64,000 bases of DNA, taken from contig JAEWMJ010000018.1 in NCBI GenBank assembly GCA_023393165.1, positions 62,001 to 126,000 of the forward strand, written 5' to 3'. The notes beneath the pieces were generated by a model. The model was not told where the DNA came from. It saw nothing but the letters and a program-made list of their open reading frames with translations, and made no database searches. This DNA comes from Bacillota bacterium (lineage in GTDB: Bacteria; Bacillota; Clostridia; Christensenellales; Christensenellaceae). A program made the translations under genes and the position numbers. Below, in pieces: positions 49,530 to 57,596 of this stretch (position 1 is its first letter; every line of letters starts with the position of its first letter).

Positions 49530-50240
49530 TGTGGAATATCACAGTGGATAAAACCTGGTCAACGGACCAGAAAAAAAAAGCTGCAGCAGATGCTGAACCG
49601 GTATGGTTTTACAGATGACAACGGCGAATTACTGGCGGTGGACGGTGTATTCGGGCCAAAATCCATTCAGGCAATTGAGAAAATGAAAACATATCAGCAG
49701 CATTTAACAAACCCAAATCCTGAAACAAAGGTATTGCAGGCGCATTTGAGCGGGATGGGTTTCAAGAACGCGGACGATGCGGCAAAATATTTTTATTCAA
49801 ATGGAGCAATGTCTGATACAGCGAATAATAAGGTTGAACGTTCCTGCATCATTATTCCTGTGACTTTACCGGTTGCCGATGAATATGGAAATCTTACCAA
49901 TCAAACAAAATATAAAATAGTTGGAAACTTCACCGGGGACTATCATTTTATTGGTATGGAAGCATTGGCTGCAGCAGCTGCTTTAAGAGCCAGAGGGATA
50001 GATTGCTCCGTTGTACATACGCATCCTGCTGTACAAGGTCAAGATGATGAGCATTTCTCTGGTTTAGGCTCGTTTGGAAGCCAAGATTGGATTGGAGATT
50101 ATATGTTAAATTGGCTGGGTGGAGTAAAAAATGTCTATATGGCCAATGAAAAATCAAAAAACATTTATGTATGTGATAAAAGCGGGCCGGAAATGGATCC
50201 ACGCTACCCGAGTCAATATAATCCTGTAGGAAAATATTGA
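49530..50240 (+). CDS. Toxin-like protein: peptidoglycan-binding-like plus DUF4329/JAB-like domain, N-terminus in a shifted frame at an A9 tract
   Basis: AAAAGGATG lies before the ATG at 49530, which opens MWNITVDKTWSTDQKKK and then hits an early stop at about 49617 because of nine A at 49571-49579. With eight A the frame would join the long frame and read DQKKKLQQMLNRYGFTD, a peptidoglycan-binding type-1 opening (VDGVFGPKSIQAIEKM). A standalone start at 49590 lacks a ribosome binding site. The C-terminal part has the JAB-like motif VVHTHP..HFSG..S..D (near 50020-50085) and VYMANEKSKNIYVCD, resembling DUF4329 modules of polymorphic toxins. So it is either phase-variable, made by slippage, broken, or a sequencing error. 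About 236 residues if restored. The partner gene follows at 50286. Confidence 0.55.
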   Translation, partial: CGISQWIKPGQRTRKKKLQQMLNRYGFTDDNGELLAVDGVFGPKSIQAIEKMKTYQQHLTNPNPETKVLQAHLSGMGFKNADDAAKYFYSNGAMSDTANNKVERSCIIIPVTLPVADEYGNLTNQTKYKIVGNFTGDYHFIGMEALAAAAALRARGIDCSVVHTHPAVQGQDDEHFSGLGSFGSQDWIGDYMLNWLGGVKNVYMANEKSKNIYVCDKSGPEMDPRYPSQYNPVGKY

Positions 50241-50285
50241 TCAGAAGAATACAAAAATAATTGTTTATGATATGGGGGTTAAATC

Positions 50286-51002
50286 ATGTCTTTAAAAACA
50301 AAATTTTTTATCACCGTTACTGCGATACTGTGTTTCACCTTGATATTAACAAGTTGCGGCTATATTATTAATCCTTTTTTGCCGGTTTATCAGAGGCTGG
50401 ATAAAAACGGAGTTTATGACCCTGAAGGAATCGGCGTTTTGTTTGAGGGAGTCAAATATAAAATGTATCCGGCATTGAAATGGGATGTAACAGACAATAA
50501 AGATATAATAGGTTACGCCGGCAGTTGGGGAACTTGTATTTCTACTGTAGAAGGGGATACGGAGAGAAATTTTATAATTCTTCAGGATTTTGATTCGGAA
50601 TATCCATATATCCCATTATATCGTACAGATAAAGCGATACCTGAACCTTCATCTGAGAGTGTTGATAAAATGGTCTGGTACGAACATATAATTGGTAAAG
50701 ATAACACATATTATTCGCATACTGTTACAAACAAAGAGATCATACAAGAATTCTTTCATGATCTGGCTGAGGGTAAAAAGACAGGTCAGATTAGGCCATT
50801 TACGAAAGGCACTGAAGTGGATTCAGATATTTATTTGATGAGCGTTGTTTGTTATTCATCGGAATTAACATGTGCAAGTTATAATTTGGACTTTGGAATA
50901 TACGACGGCAAGGTGGTTTGCACTGATTTAAAAGAGTTATATGTAGAAGTACCTTTGGATATATTAGAGAAGCTGGCTGGGAAAAGCCTAAATTTTAATT
51001 AG
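50286..51002 (+). CDS. Lipoprotein, putative immunity partner 1 (238 aa)
   Basis: The signal peptide KTKFFITVTAILCFTLILTSC has lipobox LTSC (Cys near residue 23), so it is anchored on the outer face of the membrane. The mature part begins GYIINPFLPVYQRLDKNGVYDPEGIGVLFEGVKYKMYPALKW and ends YVEVPLDILEKLAGKSL. Both the VxYKMYPALKW and the DILEKLAGKSL segments are echoed in the protein at 51738 (ISYRYLPISSW, DLLEAIAGEKL), so the two are paralogues. Each follows a DUF4329-like module, which is why an immunity role is suggested. The next toxin-like fragment continues in the same frame directly after its TAG stop. Confidence 0.65.
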   Translation: MSLKTKFFITVTAILCFTLILTSCGYIINPFLPVYQRLDKNGVYDPEGIGVLFEGVKYKMYPALKWDVTDNKDIIGYAGSWGTCISTVEGDTERNFIILQDFDSEYPYIPLYRTDKAIPEPSSESVDKMVWYEHIIGKDNTYYSHTVTNKEIIQEFFHDLAEGKKTGQIRPFTKGTEVDSDIYLMSVVCYSSELTCASYNLDFGIYDGKVVCTDLKELYVEVPLDILEKLAGKSLNFN

Positions 51003-51721
51003 AACATTCTGGAAGAGTCCGGACTGTTTAATTCACCGGAAGAAGCCGCGGCGGACTTTGCCAAAAGGGCGATGCCCCTCACGGACAAAACCGGCCACGA
51101 GTATTCGGCAGTGATGACAATGGTGCAGGTGCTGGAGCATAAAGGCGGCAAAATGCAGATCGTGCCCAAGTATAAATATGGAGCCATAGTATCTGGTAAA
51201 ACGGCAAATGTCATAGATAATGCACTTGTAGGACTATTTACTCAATCAACTGGGAAAAAATATTTACTTCATACTCATCCGGATGTGGTGATGCCAAGTG
51301 AGGGTAAACATTATGACCCGGACCATTTTTCCGGTTTGCCATATAGCCCATTAAAACTGGGCGACGCAAGCATACCTACGCTGGCAGGCTCAAAGTGGTA
51401 TCAATTGCCGCAAATATTGAATAAAACCTTCACCAATATAGCGGGAATGGGCAATCCGGTTACGTCGCAATATTGCAGATATTACAGGATGCGGCGGGAC
51501 GACGTATCATTAGCGGCTATGACGGCATCTATCTGGCGCCCCCGACCGGGAAATTGTATCTATATCAAAGAGCGAAAGATGAATCTGGAAAACTGACCGC
51601 CACTCCTATAAAAGATCAGAAAGATACTCCGATCGCTGGAATCAAATTTCCAGGAACAAAAGGCCAATGGAATGACGACACGGGAGACTACAATCCATAT
51701 CCTATATTAAAAAAGAGATGA
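51003..51721 (+). pseudogene. Broken DUF4329-like toxin module
   Basis: The frame starting right after the stop at 51002 reads LFNSPEEAAADFAKRAMPLTDKTGHEYSAV ... KKYLLHTHPDVVMP ... HFSGLPYS, a DUF4329-type JAB-like domain, but has no start codon of its own before an ATG at 51072. Near 51440-51520 the expected end of the domain moves to another frame: SGYDGIYLAPPTGKLYLYQ continues to 51721. So at least one frameshift and a missing N-terminus make this a remnant of a larger toxin. An imperfect 9-bp tandem (ATATTGCAG/ATATTACAG) lies at the shift region. It is followed closely by a second partner gene. Confidence 0.7.
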
Positions 51722-51737
51722 AACTATCAAAGATAGG

Positions 51738-52622
51738 ATGAAAAAACAGATGAATAAAAAGACCAAATTTTTATTGACTGCCGGTATTGTGGCAGTATGG
51801 ATTTTCCTTATTGTCAACATATTTCATGTAAGGATACGGTGGGATTGCCCGGACTACAAATATTTGGGTGTAAACAGGGAGATGGGACAGATGTTTGAGG
51901 TGAATGGAATCTCCTATCGTTATTTGCCTATATCAAGCTGGATGCCGCTCCCCAGTAACGGTGACAAATATCTGGGTTCGGCAGACAATCCATTTTCGAT
52001 CAGAGATAATTATAATGTATATCCCGCCTATGATAAATTTGACATTTACAATTTTAACGGCGATGTAAAAAAGATTTTTGTTGAATTGCGTTCTGCGGAA
52101 CAAGAGCCATTCATCGACGATGGCCTGATAACGGCACTTGTGTATTATTACCGCACGGATATGACGTTGCCGACCTTTGACAGGATTGGGATAGACGAGG
52201 TTGGGTATGAAACATATGAACAAACGTATTCACAGCATCAAATCAAGCCTGTTCTAAGAAGTACCGGCACGGTAAACAAATTATTTGATGTAATTGATAC
52301 CGCCACGGACAGCCAGGGTTTTAACAGAGAATATAGTTATTATTTCTCTACGCTATGGTGCATGAATAGTAATTTTCCAGGGATAGGGATTGAGTTGCCG
52401 GTATATGCATACAACCAGAATTATTGGGTCCTGGTAAATTATTCTGCAAGCATTTACAACAGATGGATTCCGGTAGAGGATTGGATGCCGGAAAAAAGCA
52501 AAAAAAGAGAACAACCCGGCTACGCAAAGATACCTCAGGACCTGCTTGAGGCCATCGCCGGGGAAAAGTTGCCCACGGCAAGCGAATATATTGCCAATAA
52601 GCAAAAAACGGCCAGCCAATAA
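51738..52622 (+). CDS. Membrane-anchored protein, putative immunity partner 2 (294 aa)
   Basis: An N-terminal helix (FLLTAGIVAVWIFLIVNIFHV) anchors a large outside domain; there is no lipobox. MFEVNGISYRYLPISSWMPL and PQDLLEAIAGEKLPTASEYI match segments of the lipoprotein at 50286, showing common descent with extra length in between (VELRSAEQEPFIDDGLITALVYYYRTDM). AGGATG lies weakly before the ATG. It follows a broken toxin module, so it would be an orphan immunity gene retained after loss of its toxin. No other family is recognised. Confidence 0.65.
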   Translation: MKKQMNKKTKFLLTAGIVAVWIFLIVNIFHVRIRWDCPDYKYLGVNREMGQMFEVNGISYRYLPISSWMPLPSNGDKYLGSADNPFSIRDNYNVYPAYDKFDIYNFNGDVKKIFVELRSAEQEPFIDDGLITALVYYYRTDMTLPTFDRIGIDEVGYETYEQTYSQHQIKPVLRSTGTVNKLFDVIDTATDSQGFNREYSYYFSTLWCMNSNFPGIGIELPVYAYNQNYWVLVNYSASIYNRWIPVEDWMPEKSKKREQPGYAKIPQDLLEAIAGEKLPTASEYIANKQKTASQ

Positions 52623-52759
52623 AACCCACTGAAAGACTTTAACTGTTTTTCTCTTCCCGCTAAATTGTCTCCGTGTCATCCTTTTTTGCCAACAAGCACC
52701 CAACAGTCCAATACTTACAAAATGAAAGAGGCATGCAAATATGATTGTAAAGTTTCTTT

Positions 52760-52792
52760 TTGGTCTGGGTGACAGGAATTGAACCTGCGACC
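52760..52792 (-). repeat. Partial tRNA-Pro 3' end, candidate attachment-site duplicate
   Basis: Thirty-three bases identical to 53004-53036, i.e. the 3' end of tRNA-Pro including T-loop, acceptor strand and CCA. Such duplicates are left by integration of mobile elements into tRNA genes. The rest of the tRNA is absent. No integrase is found in the window. Confidence 0.75.
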
Positions 52793-52973
52793 CACTTCGC
52801 TATGGATTCGCACTTCGTGTAAGTAATTATTAAGGGTATGCACTCGTGCTTATCTTATGCTCAGTGAGCGTTCGCCTCGCTGTATCGCCCACCGGGCGCG
52901 CTCGGCTCCGCTCTGGTTCACCCCGGGGTTCAATCGGCCGCAGGTATAGGCGCTATTACATAGAGTAAGAAAA

Positions 52974-53003
52974 AGACGTATCCTGAAAGATACGTCTTTT
53001 TTC
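52974..53003 (-). terminator. Terminator downstream of tRNA-Pro
   Basis: AAGACGTATC and GATACGTCTT form a 10-bp stem, followed on the minus strand by a T tract. Confidence 0.75.
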
Positions 53004-53004
53004 T

Positions 53005-53081
53005 TGGTCTGGGTGACAGGAATTGAACCTGCGACCTCTTGAACCCCATTCAAGCACGCTACCAAACTGCGCTACACCCAG
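53005..53081 (-). tRNA. tRNA-Pro (anticodon GGG)
   Basis: Seventy-seven bases on the minus strand. Acceptor CTGGGTG/CACCCAG is paired, the D arm follows GCGC..GCGT, the anticodon stem is CTTGA/TCAAG with loop ATGGGGT (anticodon GGG), and the T arm has GCAGG-TTCAATT-CCTGT. CCA is encoded. Its last 32 bases are duplicated at 52760. Confidence 0.93.
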
Positions 53082-53711
53082 TAATTTTTTCAACTTTTGA
53101 ATTATACTAAATATCATATCTTTTTTCAAGTATATTTTTATGTTGTTTATAAAAATATATAAATCCTAAGCGAACTTTATTCTATGATCCATTGAGTTTC
53201 AGGTGCGGATATAACTTTCTGACTTCTTGAAATACAAAAAGCGTGGATATAAAACAATTGATGGGGTAAAGTAGGTATTAACAGGAGTGAAGTGCGTTTC
53301 AGAAAATTACCATGGCATAAGCAGGTTAAGAATATTGATTGCTTATGCGGTAAAGAGGGGGACTGTACTGCGAGCGGTACTTTCTGTTAATTTTATACAG
53401 TGGATTCACTAATTCAGAACATTTATAATGAAAACATGCATAAAAAAAGAATCACCTCGATTAAAATAAAATAAATTTATTTTATAATTTGTATTGACAT
53501 TATACACTTTATAATATATTATAAGCTCATTAGATAGTGAAATGAATTGATTAAATAAAAACCTCAAAAATCACAATTAAATATTTATAAAATAAAGCAA
53601 AATAATAATTTTATTAGCATTATTTCTGCACAATAAAATGAAATGAGTTTATTATATTGGGTTTTGTTTCCCGTGCAAATACGGTGAAAAAAATATATGT
53701 GGAGGAAAGTT
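53082..53711. other. Intergenic region before the ABC operon
   Basis: No gene is supported. A 9-bp inverted repeat GCATAAGCA/TGCTTATGC (53315-53323, 53340-53348) and a sigma-A promoter at 53494-53522 are present. The leader to the start codon is about 180 bases and very AT-rich. Confidence 0.55.
53494..53522 (+). promoter_or_regulatory. Sigma-A promoter of the ABC-mannosidase operon
   Basis: TTGACA (53494-53499), 17 bases, TATTAT (53517-53522). A tandem TATAAT at shorter spacing lies inside. Confidence 0.65.
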
Positions 53712-54812
53712 ATGAAAAAAAGATTAGTAATCCTAGTAGCTGTAGTGTTATGCGTTGCTATGCTGGCAAGCTGCTCAGCACAGACACCGGCAGCCTCTTC
53801 AGCAGCAGCATCTCAGGCTCCTGTAGCTGAGTCTTCTGCGGCTCCGGCTTCTCAGGCAGCGGCAGAAACTTCTGCGGCAGCATCTGATTCTTCGAAAACA
53901 GAAGGTTTCAGCGTTGGTTATGTCTGCAACTTCATGAGCCATGAATGGTACCAGAACGTTACCAAAGGTGCAAAACAACGTGCGGAAGAGCTTGGCATCT
54001 CCCTGGAGATAGCGGATGCGAATCAAGATGCAAACCAGCAGGTTTCCTACGCTGAAAACTTTATTGCAAAAGGCGTTGACGTTCTTGCATTGACTCCCGT
54101 TGATGCAAAAGCATTGGGACCGGTTATCGAAGAAGCAAAAAAAGCAGGGATCATTGTAATAACCGAATCCAACCCCGTTGGCGGTGAAGCAACCTGCGTA
54201 GGCGCGGACAACAAAGGTGCTGGAAAACAGGCTGGCGAATGGTTCGGCAAATATGGCAAAGACAATAACATAGACTTAAACTTTCTGATCGTCGGATTCC
54301 CGAACTTTGAAGACTGCCGTCTCAGAGTGGAAGGTTTCAAAGAAGGACTTGAGGCTTCGGGCGCTAAATATACCATCGTACAGGAAGTAGATTCCCAGGG
54401 CGGAAAGGAAAAGGCGCTTCAGGTTTCCACGGACGCCTGCACAGCGAACCCCAATATCAACGCTATCTTCGGCATCAACGACGATTCCACACAGGGCGGA
54501 ATCCAGGGATACAAATCCGCAGGTCTGGATGAAAGCAAACTGCAGGCTGTAGGCTTCGGCCTGGAAGGCGTTGTAGGACGTGAAGCCCTGCTCAACAAAA
54601 CGCCCATCGTTGCAGAACTCGCTATGTTCCCTGCTTTCGTTGGCGCCGGTATGATCGACGCTGCGCAAGCTGCAATGAATGGCGAAGAACTGCCCGAAAG
54701 ATATCTGACCCCAACAACCATGGTAACGCCTGAAACATACACGAATTTCTATACACAGAATGGCGACAATTGGGATCTTAACTTTGATGCGGTTCGTGCA
54801 TTAATGAAATAA
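53712..54812 (+). CDS. Sugar ABC transporter substrate-binding lipoprotein (RbsB-like, 366 aa)
   Basis: The ATG at 53712 is chosen because GGAGG (53701-53705) lies before it and inside the longer frame from 53697. Signal peptide MKKRLVILVAVVLCVAMLASC has lipobox LASC, and a Ser/Ala-rich linker of about 50 residues follows. The rest is a type-1 periplasmic-binding fold of the ribose/galactose class: GYVCNFMSHEWYQNVTKGAKQRAEELG, DVLALTPVDAKALGPVIEEAKKAGI, and AIFGINDDSTQGGIQGYKSAG. It captures a monosaccharide or small glycoside outside the membrane. A 14-bp hairpin follows before the permease gene. Confidence 0.92.
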   Translation: MKKRLVILVAVVLCVAMLASCSAQTPAASSAAASQAPVAESSAAPASQAAAETSAAASDSSKTEGFSVGYVCNFMSHEWYQNVTKGAKQRAEELGISLEIADANQDANQQVSYAENFIAKGVDVLALTPVDAKALGPVIEEAKKAGIIVITESNPVGGEATCVGADNKGAGKQAGEWFGKYGKDNNIDLNFLIVGFPNFEDCRLRVEGFKEGLEASGAKYTIVQEVDSQGGKEKALQVSTDACTANPNINAIFGINDDSTQGGIQGYKSAGLDESKLQAVGFGLEGVVGREALLNKTPIVAELAMFPAFVGAGMIDAAQAAMNGEELPERYLTPTTMVTPETYTNFYTQNGDNWDLNFDAVRALMK

Positions 54813-54851
54813 TAAAAACAACTGAAAACAAAGTTTTCAGTCGCTCCGTAT

Positions 54852-54886
54852 TAAGGCTGCTGCGGGGTAAATCCGCAGCAGCCTTA
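54852..54886 (+). other. Stable intercistronic hairpin
   Basis: TAAGGCTGCTGCGG (54852-54865) pairs with CCGCAGCAGCCTTA (54873-54886) without a T tract. It probably protects or processes mRNA so that the binding protein is made in excess. Confidence 0.7.
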
Positions 54887-54996
54887 GACGGGGTAAACGA
54901 ATGGCCGCAGGACTTTTTGGAGCGGTTTAAAATTCAAATGAATATTGAAAACGCCGGGCAGTCTGGGCTCCGGCAATCAATAAAGGAGTTATTATA

Positions 54997-55998
54997 ATGG
55001 AAGAGCGAAGCATTGGAAAGACGAATGCATTTCATAAATTGATGCGTTACGAACAAAGCGGGCTGGTTATAGCATTGATCGTCCTGGGTGTCGTATTCAG
55101 CATTTTAACGCCAATTTTCTTTACACCGCTGAATTTAACCAACATTTTGCGTCAGGTATCCTTAAATGCGATTGCGGCTGTTGGCATGACAATGATTATC
55201 ATATCGGGTGAAATTGATTTGTCGGTGGGTTCCATCCAGGCCCTGGCCGGAGTAACCGCCGTTATCGTACTCAATAATACCGAAAGCATACCGCTGGCAT
55301 TGGCGGTCGCGCTTGGCATAGGCTGCTTGACCGGGCTTGCGAACGGTCTGCTTGTAACAAAAGCGGGGATCAACTCCCTGATTGCTACCCTTGGCACAAT
55401 GGCAATTTACAGAGGTATCATCATGGTTGCGACGCAGGCGGTTTCACAGCCTATCATGGTGAAAGGTTTCTCAGATCTGGGCGCCGGCAATATCGGAGGG
55501 GTGCCGATTCCTGTGATTATCGCGGCGGGGTTGATCGCGGTATTCTTCTTTATACTCAATAACACTGTATTTGGAAGATATATTTATGCCGTGGGCGGAA
55601 ACAAGGAATCCGCAAGACTGGCCGGCTTAAATGTTGATAATATAAAATTGAAAATATATGTTCTTGGAAATATATTGTTTGCACTTAGCGCATTCATACT
55701 GACTGCAAGACTTGACTCCGGACAACCGATCGCCGGACAGGGCATGGAAATGAATGTTATCGCAGCTGTCATTCTGGGCGGCGTCAGCTTGAACGGAGGA
55801 ACCGGAAGCCTTGCGGGCGCTATCCTGGGCGTAGTGATCCTGGGCGTAATCCAAAACGGGCTTGTATTGATGGACGTGAATACGTTCTATCATGATATCG
55901 TGCGCGGCGCGGTTATATTGCTTGCGGTATACCTGGATGTAAGAAGGAAAAAGAGCGCGGAAGCAAGATTGCTCCGGGAATCCCAGGCTTCCAATTAA
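54997..55998 (+). CDS. Sugar ABC transporter permease (RbsC-like, 333 aa)
   Basis: AAAGGAG precedes the ATG. An integral membrane protein of the BPD_transp_2 family. Visible signatures are ISGEIDLSVGSIQALAGVTAV in the third helix, GLANGLLVTKAGINSLIATLGTMAIYRGI (the conserved GTxxxxRG segment) and GGVSLNGGTGSLAGAILGVVILGVIQNGL near the end. About eight to nine helices. It would form a homodimer with the RbsA-like ATPase 41 bases downstream. Confidence 0.94.
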   Translation: MEERSIGKTNAFHKLMRYEQSGLVIALIVLGVVFSILTPIFFTPLNLTNILRQVSLNAIAAVGMTMIIISGEIDLSVGSIQALAGVTAVIVLNNTESIPLALAVALGIGCLTGLANGLLVTKAGINSLIATLGTMAIYRGIIMVATQAVSQPIMVKGFSDLGAGNIGGVPIPVIIAAGLIAVFFFILNNTVFGRYIYAVGGNKESARLAGLNVDNIKLKIYVLGNILFALSAFILTARLDSGQPIAGQGMEMNVIAAVILGGVSLNGGTGSLAGAILGVVILGVIQNGLVLMDVNTFYHDIVRGAVILLAVYLDVRRKKSAEARLLRESQASN

Positions 55999-56039
55999 TA
56001 CGCTGCAGTCCTTATTTGAAATGAAAGGAACGTTGCAAT

Positions 56040-57524
56040 ATGAATGAAGAATTATGGCTCTCTTTAAAGGGTGTTTCCAAGTTTTTTCCGGGTGTGCATG
56101 CGCTCGATAAAGTACATTTCAATTTGCGTAAGGGTGAGGTTCACGCTTTGATGGGGGAAAACGGAGCTGGAAAATCGACATTGATTAAAATGATATCAGG
56201 CATTTACGGCTTTTCAGAAGGCGAAATGTATTTTGAAGGGAAAAAGGTTGATTTTAAAACTCCCCACGAAGCGATTTGTTCCGGAATAAGCGTTATATAC
56301 CAGGAACTTAACCTGATACCCCATATGTCAATTGCCGAAAATATCTATTTCTCGCATTTGCCTGCCAACAAGATCGGCAAGGTAAACAAGAAAAAAGTGT
56401 TCGAAGATACGAAAAAACTTCTCGATTATATCGGCCTGAATGAAAGCCCGAAAACCATACTGAGCGCACTTTCCGTTGCCAAGCAGCAGTTGGTTGAAAT
56501 TGCAAAAGCCATTTCGGTGGATGCAAAGGTAATCATTATGGACGAGCCGACCTCTGCTTTAAGCCCGACGGAAATCAAAAACCTTTTCAGGATCATAAAC
56601 GATCTCAAGGCGAAAGGCTGCGGTATTATTTACGTTTCGCACAAGCTGGAAGAGGTCCTGGAGATTACGGACAGGGTTACCGTTTTCCGTGACGGAAAAT
56701 ATGTTGATACGGTGAACACATGCGATACTACCCAGGATAAGATTATCTCTATGATGGTCGGAAGAGAACTGTCCGAACTGTATCCCAAACAGGGCGCAAA
56801 ACCGGGTAAAGTAATGCTGGATGTGCGGAACCTGTCGTCCGACAGGGTGCATGATATATCCTTCTATGTGAGTACAGGCGAGATTGTCGGGTTTTCAGGG
56901 CTGATGGGGGCAGGCAGAACAGAATTAACGCACGCCATTATTGGAGCTGATAAACGTAAATCCGGGCAGGTGTTTGTGGATGGAGTGCATTTAAAACAAA
57001 ACACGACCGCCGCATCGCAAAAAGCCGGGATCGGGTATGTTCCTGAGAACAGGAAAGAGCAGGGCATATTTGCTGATGCGAATATAAAATTCAATATGAC
57101 GATCTCCATGGTGAAAAGTTTTGTTAAATTGTTCGGCATAGAGAAAAGAAAGGAAACAGCAAAAGTCAATGAAATGGTTGATAAGCTGGGAATAAAAACC
57201 CCGACAACCCAGCAGTTGATCCAAAAACTCAGCGGCGGCAACCAGCAGAAGGTAATGCTTGCGCGATCGCTGATCAAGCCGGATCTGAAGGTCCTGATAG
57301 TCGACGAACCTACGCGCGGAATCGATATCGGCGCGAAAGCGGAGATATATTCCATATTGGACCAACTTGCTCAAAACGGGGTGGCGGTTCTTGTAATGTC
57401 TTCCGAAATGCCAGAAATCTTAAGTATGTGTGACAGAATTTATATCATGAAACGCGGGCGGATCACTGCCGAATTAAGCAGGGAAGAGGCTACGCAGGAA
57501 CTTCTGCTGCAAAAGGCAATATAA
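56040..57524 (+). CDS. Sugar ABC transporter ATP-binding protein (RbsA-like, 494 aa)
   Basis: AAAGGAA precedes the ATG. Two fused nucleotide-binding domains. The first has Walker A GENGAGKST, signature LSVAKQQLVEIAKA (replacing LSGGQ), Walker B VIIMDEPTSAL and the switch His in YVSHKLEE. The second has a degenerate Walker A (GLMGAGRTEL), intact signature LSGGNQQKVMLARSL and Walker B VLIVDEPTRGIDIGAK. This asymmetry is normal for RbsA/MglA. With the preceding genes it forms a complete ribose-class importer. Confidence 0.95.
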   Translation: MNEELWLSLKGVSKFFPGVHALDKVHFNLRKGEVHALMGENGAGKSTLIKMISGIYGFSEGEMYFEGKKVDFKTPHEAICSGISVIYQELNLIPHMSIAENIYFSHLPANKIGKVNKKKVFEDTKKLLDYIGLNESPKTILSALSVAKQQLVEIAKAISVDAKVIIMDEPTSALSPTEIKNLFRIINDLKAKGCGIIYVSHKLEEVLEITDRVTVFRDGKYVDTVNTCDTTQDKIISMMVGRELSELYPKQGAKPGKVMLDVRNLSSDRVHDISFYVSTGEIVGFSGLMGAGRTELTHAIIGADKRKSGQVFVDGVHLKQNTTAASQKAGIGYVPENRKEQGIFADANIKFNMTISMVKSFVKLFGIEKRKETAKVNEMVDKLGIKTPTTQQLIQKLSGGNQQKVMLARSLIKPDLKVLIVDEPTRGIDIGAKAEIYSILDQLAQNGVAVLVMSSEMPEILSMCDRIYIMKRGRITAELSREEATQELLLQKAI

Positions 57525-57537
57525 TAACTCCTGGTTA

Positions 57538-57561
57538 TGCAGGCGGCTTTTGCCGCCTGCA
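57538..57561 (+). other. Hairpin between ATPase and mannosidase genes
   Basis: TGCAGGCGGC, TTTT loop, GCCGCCTGCA; a 10-bp GC-rich stem without a T tract on the plus strand. Likely an mRNA stability element rather than a terminator. Confidence 0.6.
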
Positions 57562-57596
57562 AAAGCCACAATAAACAGAAAATACGAGGTGCAGTA

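Larger units (their letters stand above)
52623..53004. other. Region left of tRNA-Pro with duplicated tRNA 3' end
   Basis: It contains the partial tRNA-Pro copy (52760-52792), then about 180 bases of GC-rich sequence with no supported gene, then the tRNA terminator. Minus-strand frames here are translations of tRNA-like sequence. Confidence 0.55.

Noticed and set aside
52850..53065. Minus-strand frame of 71 codons over tRNA-Pro
   Set aside because: It is a translation of the tRNA and of tRNA-like sequence next to it.
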